Positions 26,109-36,598 of a DNA stretch of 64,000 bases are shown here, one piece after another; positions within the stretch are counted from its first letter, which is position 1, and the number at the start of each line of letters is the position of its first letter. The DNA is from Parathalassolituus penaei (GTDB lineage: Bacteria; Pseudomonadota; Gammaproteobacteria; Pseudomonadales; Oceanobacteraceae), in contig NZ_JAPNOA010000003.1 in the NCBI RefSeq assembly GCF_026626885.1, positions 1-64,000 of the forward strand. Direction: 5' to 3'. The position numbers and the translations under genes are program-made. The notes beneath the pieces are model-generated. The model ran no database searches. It was not told where the DNA came from and was given only the letters and a program-made list of their open reading frames with translations.

Positions 26109-27964
26109 TCCTGACCTCCGATCGACAGCTTCTCCACACGACGCCCGCCGTAGATCAGGTTAATGATGGCGCGAGACAACATAATGGCAGTAAACATGGA
26201 CGTGATGATGCCGAACGACAAGGTAACCGCGAAGCCCTTGACCGGACCGGTACCCACGGCAAACAGGATCACCGCCACAATCAGAGTGGTGATGTTGGCA
26301 TCAAAAATAGTGATAAAGGCACGATCGAAACCTTCAGCAATGGCTTGCTGTGGAGTACGTTCCTTGGCCAGCTCATCACGGATACGAGCAAAGATCAGTA
26401 CGTTGGCGTCAACCGCCATACCTACGGTCAGCACGATACCGGCGATGCCCGGCAAGGTCAGGGTCGCTCCGATAAGACTCATCAGCGACACCACCAGCAC
26501 CAGGTTGAACAACAGTGCAACGTTGGCCACCAGACCAAACAGGCGGTATTGCCACACCATCAGCACCAGCACCAGAGCAAGACCCAGAACCACCGAGTTC
26601 AGACCCATCTGGATGTTTTCCTTACCAAGGCTTGGACCAACCGTACGTTCTTCAACGAAGTACATTGGTGCAGCCAGAGCACCGGAACGTAGCAGCAGCG
26701 CCAATTCAGACGCTTCGGCAGACTCCAGACCCGTGATACGGAAGCTGGAACCCAAAGTGCTCTGGATGGTTGCCAGGGAAATGATGGATTTGTCGACCAC
26801 CTGAACGGTTTTTGGTGTTTCAACACCTTCCACCATTTCGTAAACGGTTTTTGGCTTGCGCTCAACAAACAGCACCGCCATACGACGCTTGATAGCCTTG
26901 CGGGTAACCTGGGTCATCACCGCGCCGCCCTTTGAATCCAGGTCGATGTTTACTTGCGGGAAGCCGTTTTCATCAAACGCCGACATCGCGTTGGTTACGC
27001 TGTCACCGGTAGTGATAATGGTTTTTTCCAGACGTGCAGTACGGAATTCATCACTGCGGAATTTGTATTCTTCAGTAGTGAAACGACTGGCACCCGGCTC
27101 AGCTTCCAGACGGAACTCGAGGTTGGCAGCTTTGCCCAGAATTTTCTTGGCCTCAGCAGTGTCCTGCACACCTGGCAGTTCAACCACGATACGATTACGT
27201 CCCTGACGCTGCACCAGTGGCTCAGCAACACCCAGCTCGTTAACACGGTTACGCAGGGTGGTCAGGTTCTGCTTGATGGCGTAGTCCTCGAACTCCTTGA
27301 TTTTCTGCTCGGAGACACTCAGAACCACGTCAAAGGAATCACCTTTCTGTTCGTCTTTACGAACAAATTCGGCATATTCGCGGGTCAGGAAACGGTTGGC
27401 TTCGTCGCGAACAGCAGCGTCCACAAAACTCAGACGGATCTGCTTTTCTTCAATCTGGATGCGACGATATTTGATGTTTTCTTCGCGCAGACGGTTACGC
27501 AGTTCTTCGCGATAGTTACCAACGCGGCTGCTCAGGTATTCGTCCATGTCCACCTCCATCAGGAAGTGCACACCACCGCTCAGGTCCAGACCCAGAGTCA
27601 TTGGGCCAGCGCCCATACTCAACAGCCATGCCGGAGTGGTTGGGGCCAGGTTCAGTGCAACGATGTAGTTGTCACCCAGCTGACGTTGAACAACGTCTTT
27701 GGCGCGTAACTGCTGTTCGCCATCCTGCAGACGGAACAGGACGGTGGCACCTTTCTGTTCGTCCGATTTGGTCTTGATGCCGTTTTCATCCAGCAGCGTG
27801 CGAACATTACCAATCACATCCGCGGACAACTCGGCACCGGAACGGGCAGGAGTAATCTGAATGGCGGAATCCGGCGGATACAGGTTAGGAGCGGCGTAAA
27901 TAGCAGCCAGAACCAGCACTGCCAGGATCAGCAGGTTTTTCCAGAGGGGATATTTGTTGAGCAT
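26105..27964 (-). CDS. secD: Protein translocase subunit SecD
   Basis: The 619-residue SecD has an N-terminal helix (YPLWKNLLILAVLVLAAIYA), the LGLDLSGGVHFLMEVD block, the large periplasmic P1 domain and a C-terminal six-helix RND-like part with AVDANVLIFARIRDE. The length agrees with the E. coli protein. It follows yajC by 77 bases and overlaps secF. Confidence 0.97.
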   Translation of the reverse strand: MLNKYPLWKNLLILAVLVLAAIYAAPNLYPPDSAIQITPARSGAELSADVIGNVRTLLDENGIKTKSDEQKGATVLFRLQDGEQQLRAKDVVQRQLGDNYIVALNLAPTTPAWLLSMGAGPMTLGLDLSGGVHFLMEVDMDEYLSSRVGNYREELRNRLREENIKYRRIQIEEKQIRLSFVDAAVRDEANRFLTREYAEFVRKDEQKGDSFDVVLSVSEQKIKEFEDYAIKQNLTTLRNRVNELGVAEPLVQRQGRNRIVVELPGVQDTAEAKKILGKAANLEFRLEAEPGASRFTTEEYKFRSDEFRTARLEKTIITTGDSVTNAMSAFDENGFPQVNIDLDSKGGAVMTQVTRKAIKRRMAVLFVERKPKTVYEMVEGVETPKTVQVVDKSIISLATIQSTLGSSFRITGLESAEASELALLLRSGALAAPMYFVEERTVGPSLGKENIQMGLNSVVLGLALVLVLMVWQYRLFGLVANVALLFNLVLVVSLMSLIGATLTLPGIAGIVLTVGMAVDANVLIFARIRDELAKERTPQQAIAEGFDRAFITIFDANITTLIVAVILFAVGTGPVKGFAVTLSFGIITSMFTAIMLSRAIINLIYGGRRVEKLSIGGQE

Positions 27965-28041
27965 AGTCTGCCCTTGTTATGACTCATTTTTGAGGCCGGA
28001 CAGCTGTTAGTCAGCATCGTCCGGCCACTGGCACGCTCAAA

Positions 28042-28404
28042 TCAGGCGAGCACATCCTTGATAGTGCCTTTTGGCAGAGCCATGGCAACCGCAACTTTCT
28101 GGATAGGCATCTGGATGCCGTTACCCACTTCAATCACGACGAAATCGTCAGTCACCTTGATGACCTTGCCCAGCATACCGCCAGCGGTCACCACTTCATC
28201 ACCTTTAGCCAGAGCGCCAATCAGCTCTTTGTGTTCCTTCTGGCGTTTGGACTGTGGACGCCACAGCAGAAAGTAGAAAATCGCCAGGAACCCCCCCAGG
28301 AAAATAAGCTGTCCGGTTACCCCCATAGGAGCGTCACCAACAGGGCCTTCGGCAAAAGACGCGGCAGACAGGGTCATCGCCAGAACGGCAAACAGAGCTT
28401 TCAT
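28042..28404 (-). CDS. yajC: Preprotein translocase subunit YajC
   Basis: YajC is a small partner of SecDF. From the ATG at 28404 (GGAG upstream) it is 120 residues. One hydrophobic helix (GQLIFLGGFLAIFYFLLW) is followed by RPQSKRQKEHKELI and the GDEVVTAGGMLGKV core. A short Ala/Ser-rich N-terminus (MKALFAVLAMTLSAASFAEG) resembles a signal sequence, which is longer than in E. coli YajC. Confidence 0.95.
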   Translation of the reverse strand: MKALFAVLAMTLSAASFAEGPVGDAPMGVTGQLIFLGGFLAIFYFLLWRPQSKRQKEHKELIGALAKGDEVVTAGGMLGKVIKVTDDFVVIEVGNGIQMPIQKVAVAMALPKGTIKDVLA

Positions 28405-28460
28405 TGAAACCAATCTCCAGTACAAATGCGGGCTCCCAGCAGGGTGCCCGCTACAGTTTT

Positions 28461-30664
<2,204 letters not shown>

Positions 30665-30792
30665 ACCATACATCTAGTAGTGGCTCGTTTATTGAGAGCG
30701 CTGCAAAGCGATCAAAAAGCAGCCAGAGAAACAGGAGCCGCAAGGTTACCGAACTCATCGCAGCAAGTTAAGAAAATATTTTAAAAAATAGT

Positions 30793-30820
30793 TTGACAGG
30801 AAAAATTTTCGCTGTAATAT
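30793..30820 (+). promoter_or_regulatory. Promoter of the tRNA-Leu cluster
   Basis: TTGACA (30793-30798) and TAATAT (30815-30820) are 16 bases apart, followed by a GC-rich discriminator (GCGCGGC), the pattern of stable-RNA promoters under stringent control. It lies 26 bases before the first tRNA. Confidence 0.85.
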
Positions 30821-30845
30821 GCGCGGCACTGACAGCTACTGACAA

Positions 30846-30932
30846 GCCAGAGTGGCGAAATCGGTAGACGCAGGGGATTCAAAATCCCCCGCCCTTGCGG
30901 GTGTGCCGGTTCGAGTCCGGCCTCTGGTACCA
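30846..30932 (+). tRNA. tRNA-Leu (anticodon CAA)
   Basis: An 87-base class II tRNA with a long variable arm. The anticodon stem GGGGA/TCCCC encloses the loop TTCAAAA, giving CAA, which reads UUG. The encoded 3' CCA is present. Confidence 0.95.
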
Positions 30933-30963
30933 AATCCCTGTAGTTGTTAGTGACAATCTGTAT

Positions 30964-31050
30964 GCCCAGGTGGTGGAATTGGTAGACACGCTGTGTTCAG
31001 GTCGCAGTGAGCTTACGCTCGTGAGAGTTCGAGTCTCTCCTTGGGCACCA
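30964..31050 (+). tRNA. tRNA-Leu (anticodon CAG), copy 1
   Basis: An 87-base tRNA. The stem CTGTG/CGCAG encloses TTCAGGT, giving CAG, which reads CUG. The acceptor stem GCCCAGG/CTTGGGC and CCA are encoded. All five copies are identical. The spacer after it is 85 bases and differs in its first part from the later ones. Confidence 0.95.
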
Positions 31051-31135
31051 AATCAAAAAATTTTTGATTACAGATTGTAAAAAACTGATCAGAGCAGTTT
31101 AACTCTGAAGCTGGAAACAACCAGCGTATAAAAAT

Positions 31136-31222
31136 GCCCAGGTGGTGGAATTGGTAGACACGCTGTGTTCAGGTCGCAGTGAGCTTACGCTCGTGAGAGT
31201 TCGAGTCTCTCCTTGGGCACCA
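31136..31222 (+). tRNA. tRNA-Leu (anticodon CAG), copy 2
   Basis: Identical in sequence to copy 1. It starts the regular part of the array, in which units repeat every 166 bases. Confidence 0.95.
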
Positions 31223-31301
31223 TTAATTAACCGTTAATGGTGTAATAAAACTGGTCAGAGCAGTTTAACTCTGGAGCTGGAAACAACCAGCGTATAAAAA
31301 T

Positions 31302-31388
31302 GCCCAGGTGGTGGAATTGGTAGACACGCTGTGTTCAGGTCGCAGTGAGCTTACGCTCGTGAGAGTTCGAGTCTCTCCTTGGGCACCA
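31302..31388 (+). tRNA. tRNA-Leu (anticodon CAG), copy 3
   Basis: Identical to copy 1; 79-base spacers on both sides are almost identical to each other. Confidence 0.95.
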
Positions 31389-31467
31389 ATTATTAACCGT
31401 TAATGGTGTAATAAAACTGGTCAGAGCAGTTTAACTCTGGAGCTGGAAACAACCAGCGTATAAAAAT

Positions 31468-31554
31468 GCCCAGGTGGTGGAATTGGTAGACACGCTGTGT
31501 TCAGGTCGCAGTGAGCTTACGCTCGTGAGAGTTCGAGTCTCTCCTTGGGCACCA
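31468..31554 (+). tRNA. tRNA-Leu (anticodon CAG), copy 4
   Basis: Identical to copy 1, 166 bases after copy 3. Confidence 0.95.
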
Positions 31555-31633
31555 TTAATTAACCGTTAATGGTGTAATAAAACTGGTCAGAGCAGTTTAA
31601 CTCTGGAGCTGGAAACAACCAGCGTATAAAAAT

Positions 31634-31720
31634 GCCCAGGTGGTGGAATTGGTAGACACGCTGTGTTCAGGTCGCAGTGAGCTTACGCTCGTGAGAGTTC
31701 GAGTCTCTCCTTGGGCACCA
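31634..31720 (+). tRNA. tRNA-Leu (anticodon CAG), copy 5
   Basis: Identical to copy 1 and last of the array. A rho-independent terminator follows 25 bases later. Confidence 0.95.
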
Positions 31721-31745
31721 ATAACGTCGATATCGACGAACAAGA

Positions 31746-31766
31746 GCCGGCTCCAGCCGGTTTTTT
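31746..31766 (+). terminator. Terminator of the tRNA-Leu cluster
   Basis: CCGGC/GCCGG stem around TCCA with six following T residues. Confidence 0.88.
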
Positions 31767-31899
31767 GCTTTCTTGAATTTGCAATAAAATTTACCTCCCC
31801 TTTGTTTCATCTGTATCTTTTCCAGCAATAAATTATCGGTTGATCACTACCATTCCTGCATCTTTGGCTAAGCTAATCAGGAATGCTCTGGAGGCAACT

Positions 31900-33540
31900 A
31901 TGTCACATCACGCCGAAAACAGCCCACTCAGCGCTTTGCTTAATCTGGTTGCTGGCGCCGGATCCGGCTTGCTGATCTACAGTCTGCCACTGTCACACGA
32001 GTGGTCAGCCCTTACCGCTGGCTTGGCGTCAGCCGCGGTCGTAACACTCCTGAATTATCGCCAAGGCAAAAAACAACGTGCTCAGTCCTGTTATTCACTC
32101 GGCCAATGGCTACAAGGCAATACCGGCGTAGAACATCTGATTCCAGGAATGGAAAAGGCGCGTGATGGCATCCTGGGCATGGGGAAAGTGCGAAGGGAAT
32201 TATCAACGCACAGCGGACGTATCGCCATATCAGCAGCCGAAATGTCGTATGCCTCTGATCGCCTGCGCGACAAAATTCACGAAGAAGTAAAAGATACCAG
32301 ACAGATCGTGGCGTCCGCTGAACAGATCGCAGCAGCGGTCGACCAGATGGTACATCAGACGCGAGAAGCCGCCCACGCGGCCGACAACGCCAAAACCATT
32401 AACCTTGAAGGTAAAAAAGCGGTTGATGAAACCATCCCGCAGATGGAAGGTACACGGGCACGTGTTAACGCCAATGCCGAATTGATTTCCCAGCTCGAGA
32501 GCAAATCCGAACAGATCAAGGCCATGACTCACGTTATCAGTGATATTGCCGAACAGACCAACTTGCTGGCACTGAACGCCGCCATCGAAGCTGCCCGCGC
32601 CGGCGAACAAGGTCGAGGATTTGCCGTAGTAGCCGATGAAGTGCGTGCCCTGGCTGCCAAAACCTCCAGCGCCACCGAACAGATCGGAGAAACCGTCAAA
32701 CAGATCAACAACGCCATCAAAAGTGCGGTTAATAACAGCCAGGAACTGACCGTGGTGATTGATCAGGGTGTTCGTATGACCCAGACCATCAGTTCACACC
32801 TGAACGAAATTTATGCTCGCTCTGAAGAAATTCAGAGCAGTGTTAATACAATTGCCGCCAACGTTCAGAACAACAGCTCTCATATCCAGCATATTTCGTC
32901 GATTGTGCAGGAAACCAGCCGCCGCCTTGAAGACACCGAAAAAGAGATTTCGGCCATGTCTGAACGCTCGCTGTCATTGTCTGAAACCGCTGAAAAAATT
33001 TATGAAGCCTTTGGTGACGGTGAACTCGGACACGTTCACGACACGGCCAAAAACGAGGCAATAGCTGCGTCGGCGGCGATCAGCCGTCTGTTCGAGGATG
33101 CCATCGACAGTGGTCGCATGTCATTGGACGATGTGTTTGATACCAACTACCAACCAATCGCCAATACCACTCCAACCAAATTCCACACCCGTTACGATAC
33201 CTTCACCGACCAGTACCTGCCGGCTATTCAGGAGCCTATTCTTGAGCGCCACAGTGAAATTGCCTACGCCGGTGCCGTAGACGTAAATGGTTATTTCCCG
33301 ACTCACAACCGCCGCTTCAGCCAACCGCTGACAGGCGACTATAAACGCGACCTCGCCCAGAACCGCACCAAACGTGTATTCAATGACCGCACCGGTTCCC
33401 GCTGCGGCCAGAACAAACAACCCTTCCTGCTGCAAACCTACAAACGCGACACAGGAGAAGTCATGCATGACCTTTCGGTGCCGATTATGGTCAAAGGTCG
33501 ACATTGGGGTGGTTTCCGGATTGGTTATCGCAGCGAATAA
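31900..33540 (+). CDS. Chemoreceptor with C-terminal Cache-like domain
   Basis: A 546-residue methyl-accepting chemotaxis protein. The ATG at 31900 follows GGAGG by 7 bases. Two closely spaced transmembrane helices (about 11-29 and 35-52) leave almost no periplasmic part. The signalling domain (about 100-380) has [18 protein letters not shown] and [14 protein letters not shown]. After it, residues about 400-546 form a PAS/Cache-like domain ending VPIMVKGRHWGGFRIGYRSE, so sensing is probably cytoplasmic. The ligand is unknown. It is a stand-alone gene with no che genes nearby. Confidence 0.88.
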   Translation: MSHHAENSPLSALLNLVAGAGSGLLIYSLPLSHEWSALTAGLASAAVVTLLNYRQGKKQRAQSCYSLGQWLQGNTGVEHLIPGMEKARDGILGMGKVRRELSTHSGRIAISAAEMSYASDRLRDKIHEEVKDTRQIVASAEQIAAAVDQMVHQTREAAHAADNAKTINLEGKKAVDETIPQMEGTRARVNANAELISQLESKSEQIKAMTHVISDIAEQTNLLALNAAIEAARAGEQGRGFAVVADEVRALAAKTSSATEQIGETVKQINNAIKSAVNNSQELTVVIDQGVRMTQTISSHLNEIYARSEEIQSSVNTIAANVQNNSSHIQHISSIVQETSRRLEDTEKEISAMSERSLSLSETAEKIYEAFGDGELGHVHDTAKNEAIAASAAISRLFEDAIDSGRMSLDDVFDTNYQPIANTTPTKFHTRYDTFTDQYLPAIQEPILERHSEIAYAGAVDVNGYFPTHNRRFSQPLTGDYKRDLAQNRTKRVFNDRTGSRCGQNKQPFLLQTYKRDTGEVMHDLSVPIMVKGRHWGGFRIGYRSE

Positions 33541-33630
33541 GCGTTCAGATACCAACAGAACCCGCTGCGGCGGGTTTTGCCATGATCATCCCTGCCGTAC
33601 ACTGCCAGCTCCAGTTTTCCGGGAATTCCT

Positions 33631-34122
33631 ATGTCACGTCAGCTTGTGTTAAGTCTGCTGTTTGCCGCCATGCCTGCTCTTGCTATTGATGCGGGTTCAC
33701 CTGCCCCGCAAATGCCTCTGCAACAACTGCAGCAGAATGGCAGCCATACATTGGCAGACTTCAAGGGAAAAGTGGTCTACGTCGACTTCTGGGCTTCGTG
33801 GTGTGGGCCTTGCCGCAAATCACTGCCCATGCTGGCAGAACTGCAGCAGGAACTCGCCAGCCAGGGCTTTGTCCTTGTAGGCATCAACGAAGATGATGAC
33901 CCGGCATTGGGTCGGGAATTTCTGAAAGACAAGAATATTACCGTCGGCGTACAGCTGTCAGACCCGGAGGGGAAACTGTCGGATGCCTTCGGTGTACAGG
34001 GAATGCCAACCTCTTACCTGCTGGATCGCAATGGTAACGTCAGCTGGGTACACGAGGGTTTTACTCCGGCAGAAATAGACGAGATTCGCAGCCACATCGA
34101 GACGCAGCTGCAAACCCCATAA
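33631..34122 (+). CDS. TlpA-like thioredoxin-fold protein
   Basis: A 163-residue exported thiol-disulfide protein. The signal peptide MSRQLVLSLLFAAMPALA precedes IDAGSPAP. The WCGPC active site is at 57-61 within VDFWASWCGPCRKSLP, and the cis-proline loop is GMPTSYLLD. This is the TlpA/ResA reducing type. Its periplasmic target is unknown; it is convergent with zapE. Confidence 0.88.
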   Translation: MSRQLVLSLLFAAMPALAIDAGSPAPQMPLQQLQQNGSHTLADFKGKVVYVDFWASWCGPCRKSLPMLAELQQELASQGFVLVGINEDDDPALGREFLKDKNITVGVQLSDPEGKLSDAFGVQGMPTSYLLDRNGNVSWVHEGFTPAEIDEIRSHIETQLQTP

Positions 34123-34129
34123 GCAGGCC

Positions 34130-35245
34130 TTAATCGGCCTTGTGTTCGCGCGCCAGATAATCGCGGGATTGCATTTCCAGCATACGAGAAGTGGTTCGCT
34201 GGAATTCAAATTCCAGTTTGCCGGTGGTGTAGATATCCGGAATCGCTACCTCGGCAGACATGATTACCTTCACACCACGATCGTAGAATTCGTCGATCAG
34301 GTTGATAAAGCGACGCGCCAGATCGTCGTTCTTCAGGCCCATCTGCGGCACATTGGAAACCAGCACAGCATGGAACAGCTTGCCCAGTTCGATGTAGTCG
34401 TTCTGGGAACGTGGGCCATCACACAGGGCCGTAAATTCAAACCAGGCAACATCTTCACACACGGCACGTGCGCGGATATTACGGCCCAGCACTTCTACAT
34501 CCTGATTCAGCTGCACACAACGAGCATCCGGGATCAGGCCATCAAAGCTTTTCTTGAGGCCGGATTCTGCAGCACTGGTCAGCGGGAAGTGATACAGCTC
34601 AGCCTGCTCCAGCGTACGCAGACGGTAGTCCACACCACTGTCAACGTTCACAACTTCCGTGAATTTGTTGAGCAGACGGATAGCCGGAATAAAACGATCA
34701 CGCTGCAGACCATCACGGTAAAGACCATCCGGCACAATGTTGGAGGTCGCCACCAGAGTCACTCCGCGGCTGAACAGTTCCTGCATCAGACCACCCAGAA
34801 TCATCGCATCACCAATATCGGATACGAAAAATTCGTCGAAGCAGATCACCTGGGCTTCAGATGCAATGCGATCCGCCACAATCAGCAACGGGTTCTTTTC
34901 ACCAGCCAGATCGGTCAGATCACGGTGCACACGCTGCATAAAGCGGTGAAAGTGAGTACGCATCTTGCGTTTGATCGGTAGCGCATCATAGAAGGTGTCA
35001 ACCAGATAAGTCTTGCCACGACCAACACCGCCCCAGAAATACAATCCTTTAACCGGCTCCGGTGCCTTGCGGCTGAAACGGGCTGCAAACTTGTCCAGAA
35101 TACCGCGATTCGCGGCGCGCTCTTCAGCAGCAACCAGATCGTCATACAGGCGTTGCAGGTGCTTTACCGCCATTTCCTGGGCGGCATCATAGGAAAAATC
35201 GTCTCGTTTGAGATCGGCTTGATAAAGCTCCCAAGGGGTCGACAC
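34130..35245 (-). CDS. zapE: Cell-division protein ZapE (AFG1-like ATPase)
   Basis: ZapE is an AAA-type ATPase that affects the Z-ring late in division and under stress. The 371-residue protein carries the P-loop GGVGRGKTY (72-80) and Walker B VICFDEFFVSDIGDAM. MQRVHRDLTDL and the C-terminal FINLIDEFYDRGVKVIMSAE also match the family. Standalone on the minus strand; it diverges from cysD. Confidence 0.93.
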   Translation of the reverse strand: MSTPWELYQADLKRDDFSYDAAQEMAVKHLQRLYDDLVAAEERAANRGILDKFAARFSRKAPEPVKGLYFWGGVGRGKTYLVDTFYDALPIKRKMRTHFHRFMQRVHRDLTDLAGEKNPLLIVADRIASEAQVICFDEFFVSDIGDAMILGGLMQELFSRGVTLVATSNIVPDGLYRDGLQRDRFIPAIRLLNKFTEVVNVDSGVDYRLRTLEQAELYHFPLTSAAESGLKKSFDGLIPDARCVQLNQDVEVLGRNIRARAVCEDVAWFEFTALCDGPRSQNDYIELGKLFHAVLVSNVPQMGLKNDDLARRFINLIDEFYDRGVKVIMSAEVAIPDIYTTGKLEFEFQRTTSRMLEMQSRDYLAREHKAD

Positions 35246-35685
35246 GGGCGGGCTCCACGGTTGGATTTCGGGGTGCGAAATGTATCCGACCCCGCTGAAA
35301 CAATCAAACCGACCTGTTGCTGAGAAGTGTTTTTGCCAGCAATGGCAGACGACTACCGGGATTGTTCCGGGACGAACAGGCTCGATTCCGTCAATAACAC
35401 TCTTGCACCCAGCCCCACACCCTCATATTCAACGCATGTTCTGTTGAATTAACCATCGTTGTCACAAGCCTTCCGAGACCACTCTCAAGCCTGAACAGAT
35501 GCCCAAACCACGGGGATTGAAGGTTATAACCGTTATAACCAAACAATCTTGATGTAAGCTTTTTATATGCCACATGCCTTGGTATAGTCCCGGCCAATGT
35601 AATATCGGGCGAGGTCTGGCAACCCGCTTTGTCAATTACCCCTGCTATCACCGCTCAAGACACTAACATTCGAGACCATCTTCCC
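35246..35685. other. 440-base region upstream of cysD
   Basis: No gene is convincing here; the frame at 35391-35651 is a shadow. It holds a perfect palindrome (35522-35540) and AT-rich segments that are probably the cysDN promoter and regulator sites, plus the zapE promoter on the opposite strand. Confidence 0.6.
35522..35540. promoter_or_regulatory. Perfect palindrome upstream of cysDN
   Basis: GGTTATAAC (35522-35530), one central C, then GTTATAACC (35532-35540): a perfect 9-bp inverted repeat 146 bases before the cysD start. It looks like a dimer operator. CysB, the LysR-type sulfur regulator, is an obvious candidate from gene context only. Confidence 0.65.
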
Positions 35686-36597
35686 ATGATCAGCGAATAC
35701 AACCTGACCCACCTCAAACAGCTGGAGGCGGAGAGTATCCATATTATCCGTGAAGTAGCTGCCGAGTTTGATAATCCGGTAATGCTCTACTCCATCGGTA
35801 AGGATTCCTCTGTGATGCTGCACCTGGCTCGCAAGGCATTTTTCCCTGGCAAGCCACCGTTCCCGCTGATGCACGTGGATACCACCTGGAAATTCCGCGA
35901 AATGATCGAATTCCGCGACAAGATGGCTGCGGAAGTGGGTATGGACCTGATCGTCCACATCAACCAGGAAGGTGTTGAACAGGGTATTGGCCCGTTCACT
36001 CACGGTTCTTCCAAACACACCGACGTGATGAAGACCGCTTCCCTGAAGCAGGCGCTCGACAAGTACGGTTTTGACGCAGCCTTTGGTGGCGCCCGTCGTG
36101 ACGAAGAAAAATCCCGCGCCAAAGAGCGTGTGTATTCTTTCCGTGACAGCAAACACCGCTGGGACCCGAAAAACCAGCGTCCAGAACTGTGGAACATCTA
36201 CAACGGTAAAGTGAACAAAGGCGAATCCATCCGTGTATTCCCACTGTCCAACTGGACCGAACTGGACATCTGGCAATACATCTATCTGGAAGGTATCCCG
36301 ATTGTTCCGCTGTACTTCTCTGCCCCACGTCCGGTTGTAGATCGCGATGGCATGCTGATCATGGTTGATGACGACCGTATGCCACTGAAAGAAGGCGAAG
36401 TACCGGAAATGAAATCCGTACGTTTCCGTACCCTGGGTTGTTACCCGCTGACCGGTGCGGTGGAGTCTGAAGCTGCCACCCTGCCAGAAATCATTCAGGA
36501 AATGCTGCTGACCACCACTTCCGAGCGTCAGGGCCGTGCCATCGACCACGATTCATCCGGTTCGATGGAGAAGAAGAAGCAAGAGGGTTACTTCTGA
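35686..36597 (+). CDS. cysD: Sulfate adenylyltransferase small subunit
   Basis: CysD with CysN makes adenosine phosphosulfate from sulfate and ATP. From the ATG at 35686 it is 303 residues, equal to the E. coli length, and starts near [19 protein letters not shown]. The PP-loop-like [14 protein letters not shown] and [15 protein letters not shown] are present. An upstream TTG at 35629 would add 19 unlike-family residues. It precedes cysN by one base. Confidence 0.96.
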   Translation: MISEYNLTHLKQLEAESIHIIREVAAEFDNPVMLYSIGKDSSVMLHLARKAFFPGKPPFPLMHVDTTWKFREMIEFRDKMAAEVGMDLIVHINQEGVEQGIGPFTHGSSKHTDVMKTASLKQALDKYGFDAAFGGARRDEEKSRAKERVYSFRDSKHRWDPKNQRPELWNIYNGKVNKGESIRVFPLSNWTELDIWQYIYLEGIPIVPLYFSAPRPVVDRDGMLIMVDDDRMPLKEGEVPEMKSVRFRTLGCYPLTGAVESEAATLPEIIQEMLLTTTSERQGRAIDHDSSGSMEKKKQEGYF

Positions 36598-36598
36598 T

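Larger units (their letters stand above)
31136..31720 (+). repeat. 166-bp tandem repeat of tRNA plus spacer
   Basis: Four tRNA-Leu(CAG) units start at 31136, 31302, 31468 and 31634, exactly 166 bases apart. Spacers share two small hairpins: CAGAG/CTCTG around CAGTTTAA, and GCTGG/CCAGC around AAACAA. The near identity of spacers points to recent unequal-crossover amplification, and the hairpins may help processing of a polycistronic transcript (inference). Confidence 0.9.

Noticed and set aside
30895-31080. Short frames through the tRNA-Leu genes
   Set aside because: They are translations of tRNA sequence.
31127-31132. TATAAA just before each tRNA-Leu(CAG) as separate promoters
   Set aside because: It is too close to the tRNA start and no -35 is seen at the right distance; a single promoter before the first tRNA explains the cluster.
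30964-31720. CRISPR-like regular spacing in the 31 kb region
   Set aside because: The repeated units are complete tRNA-Leu genes and the spacers are nearly identical rather than diverse.
35391-35651. 86-codon frame upstream of cysD
   Set aside because: It covers the likely regulatory region and has no ribosome site or family-like sequence.
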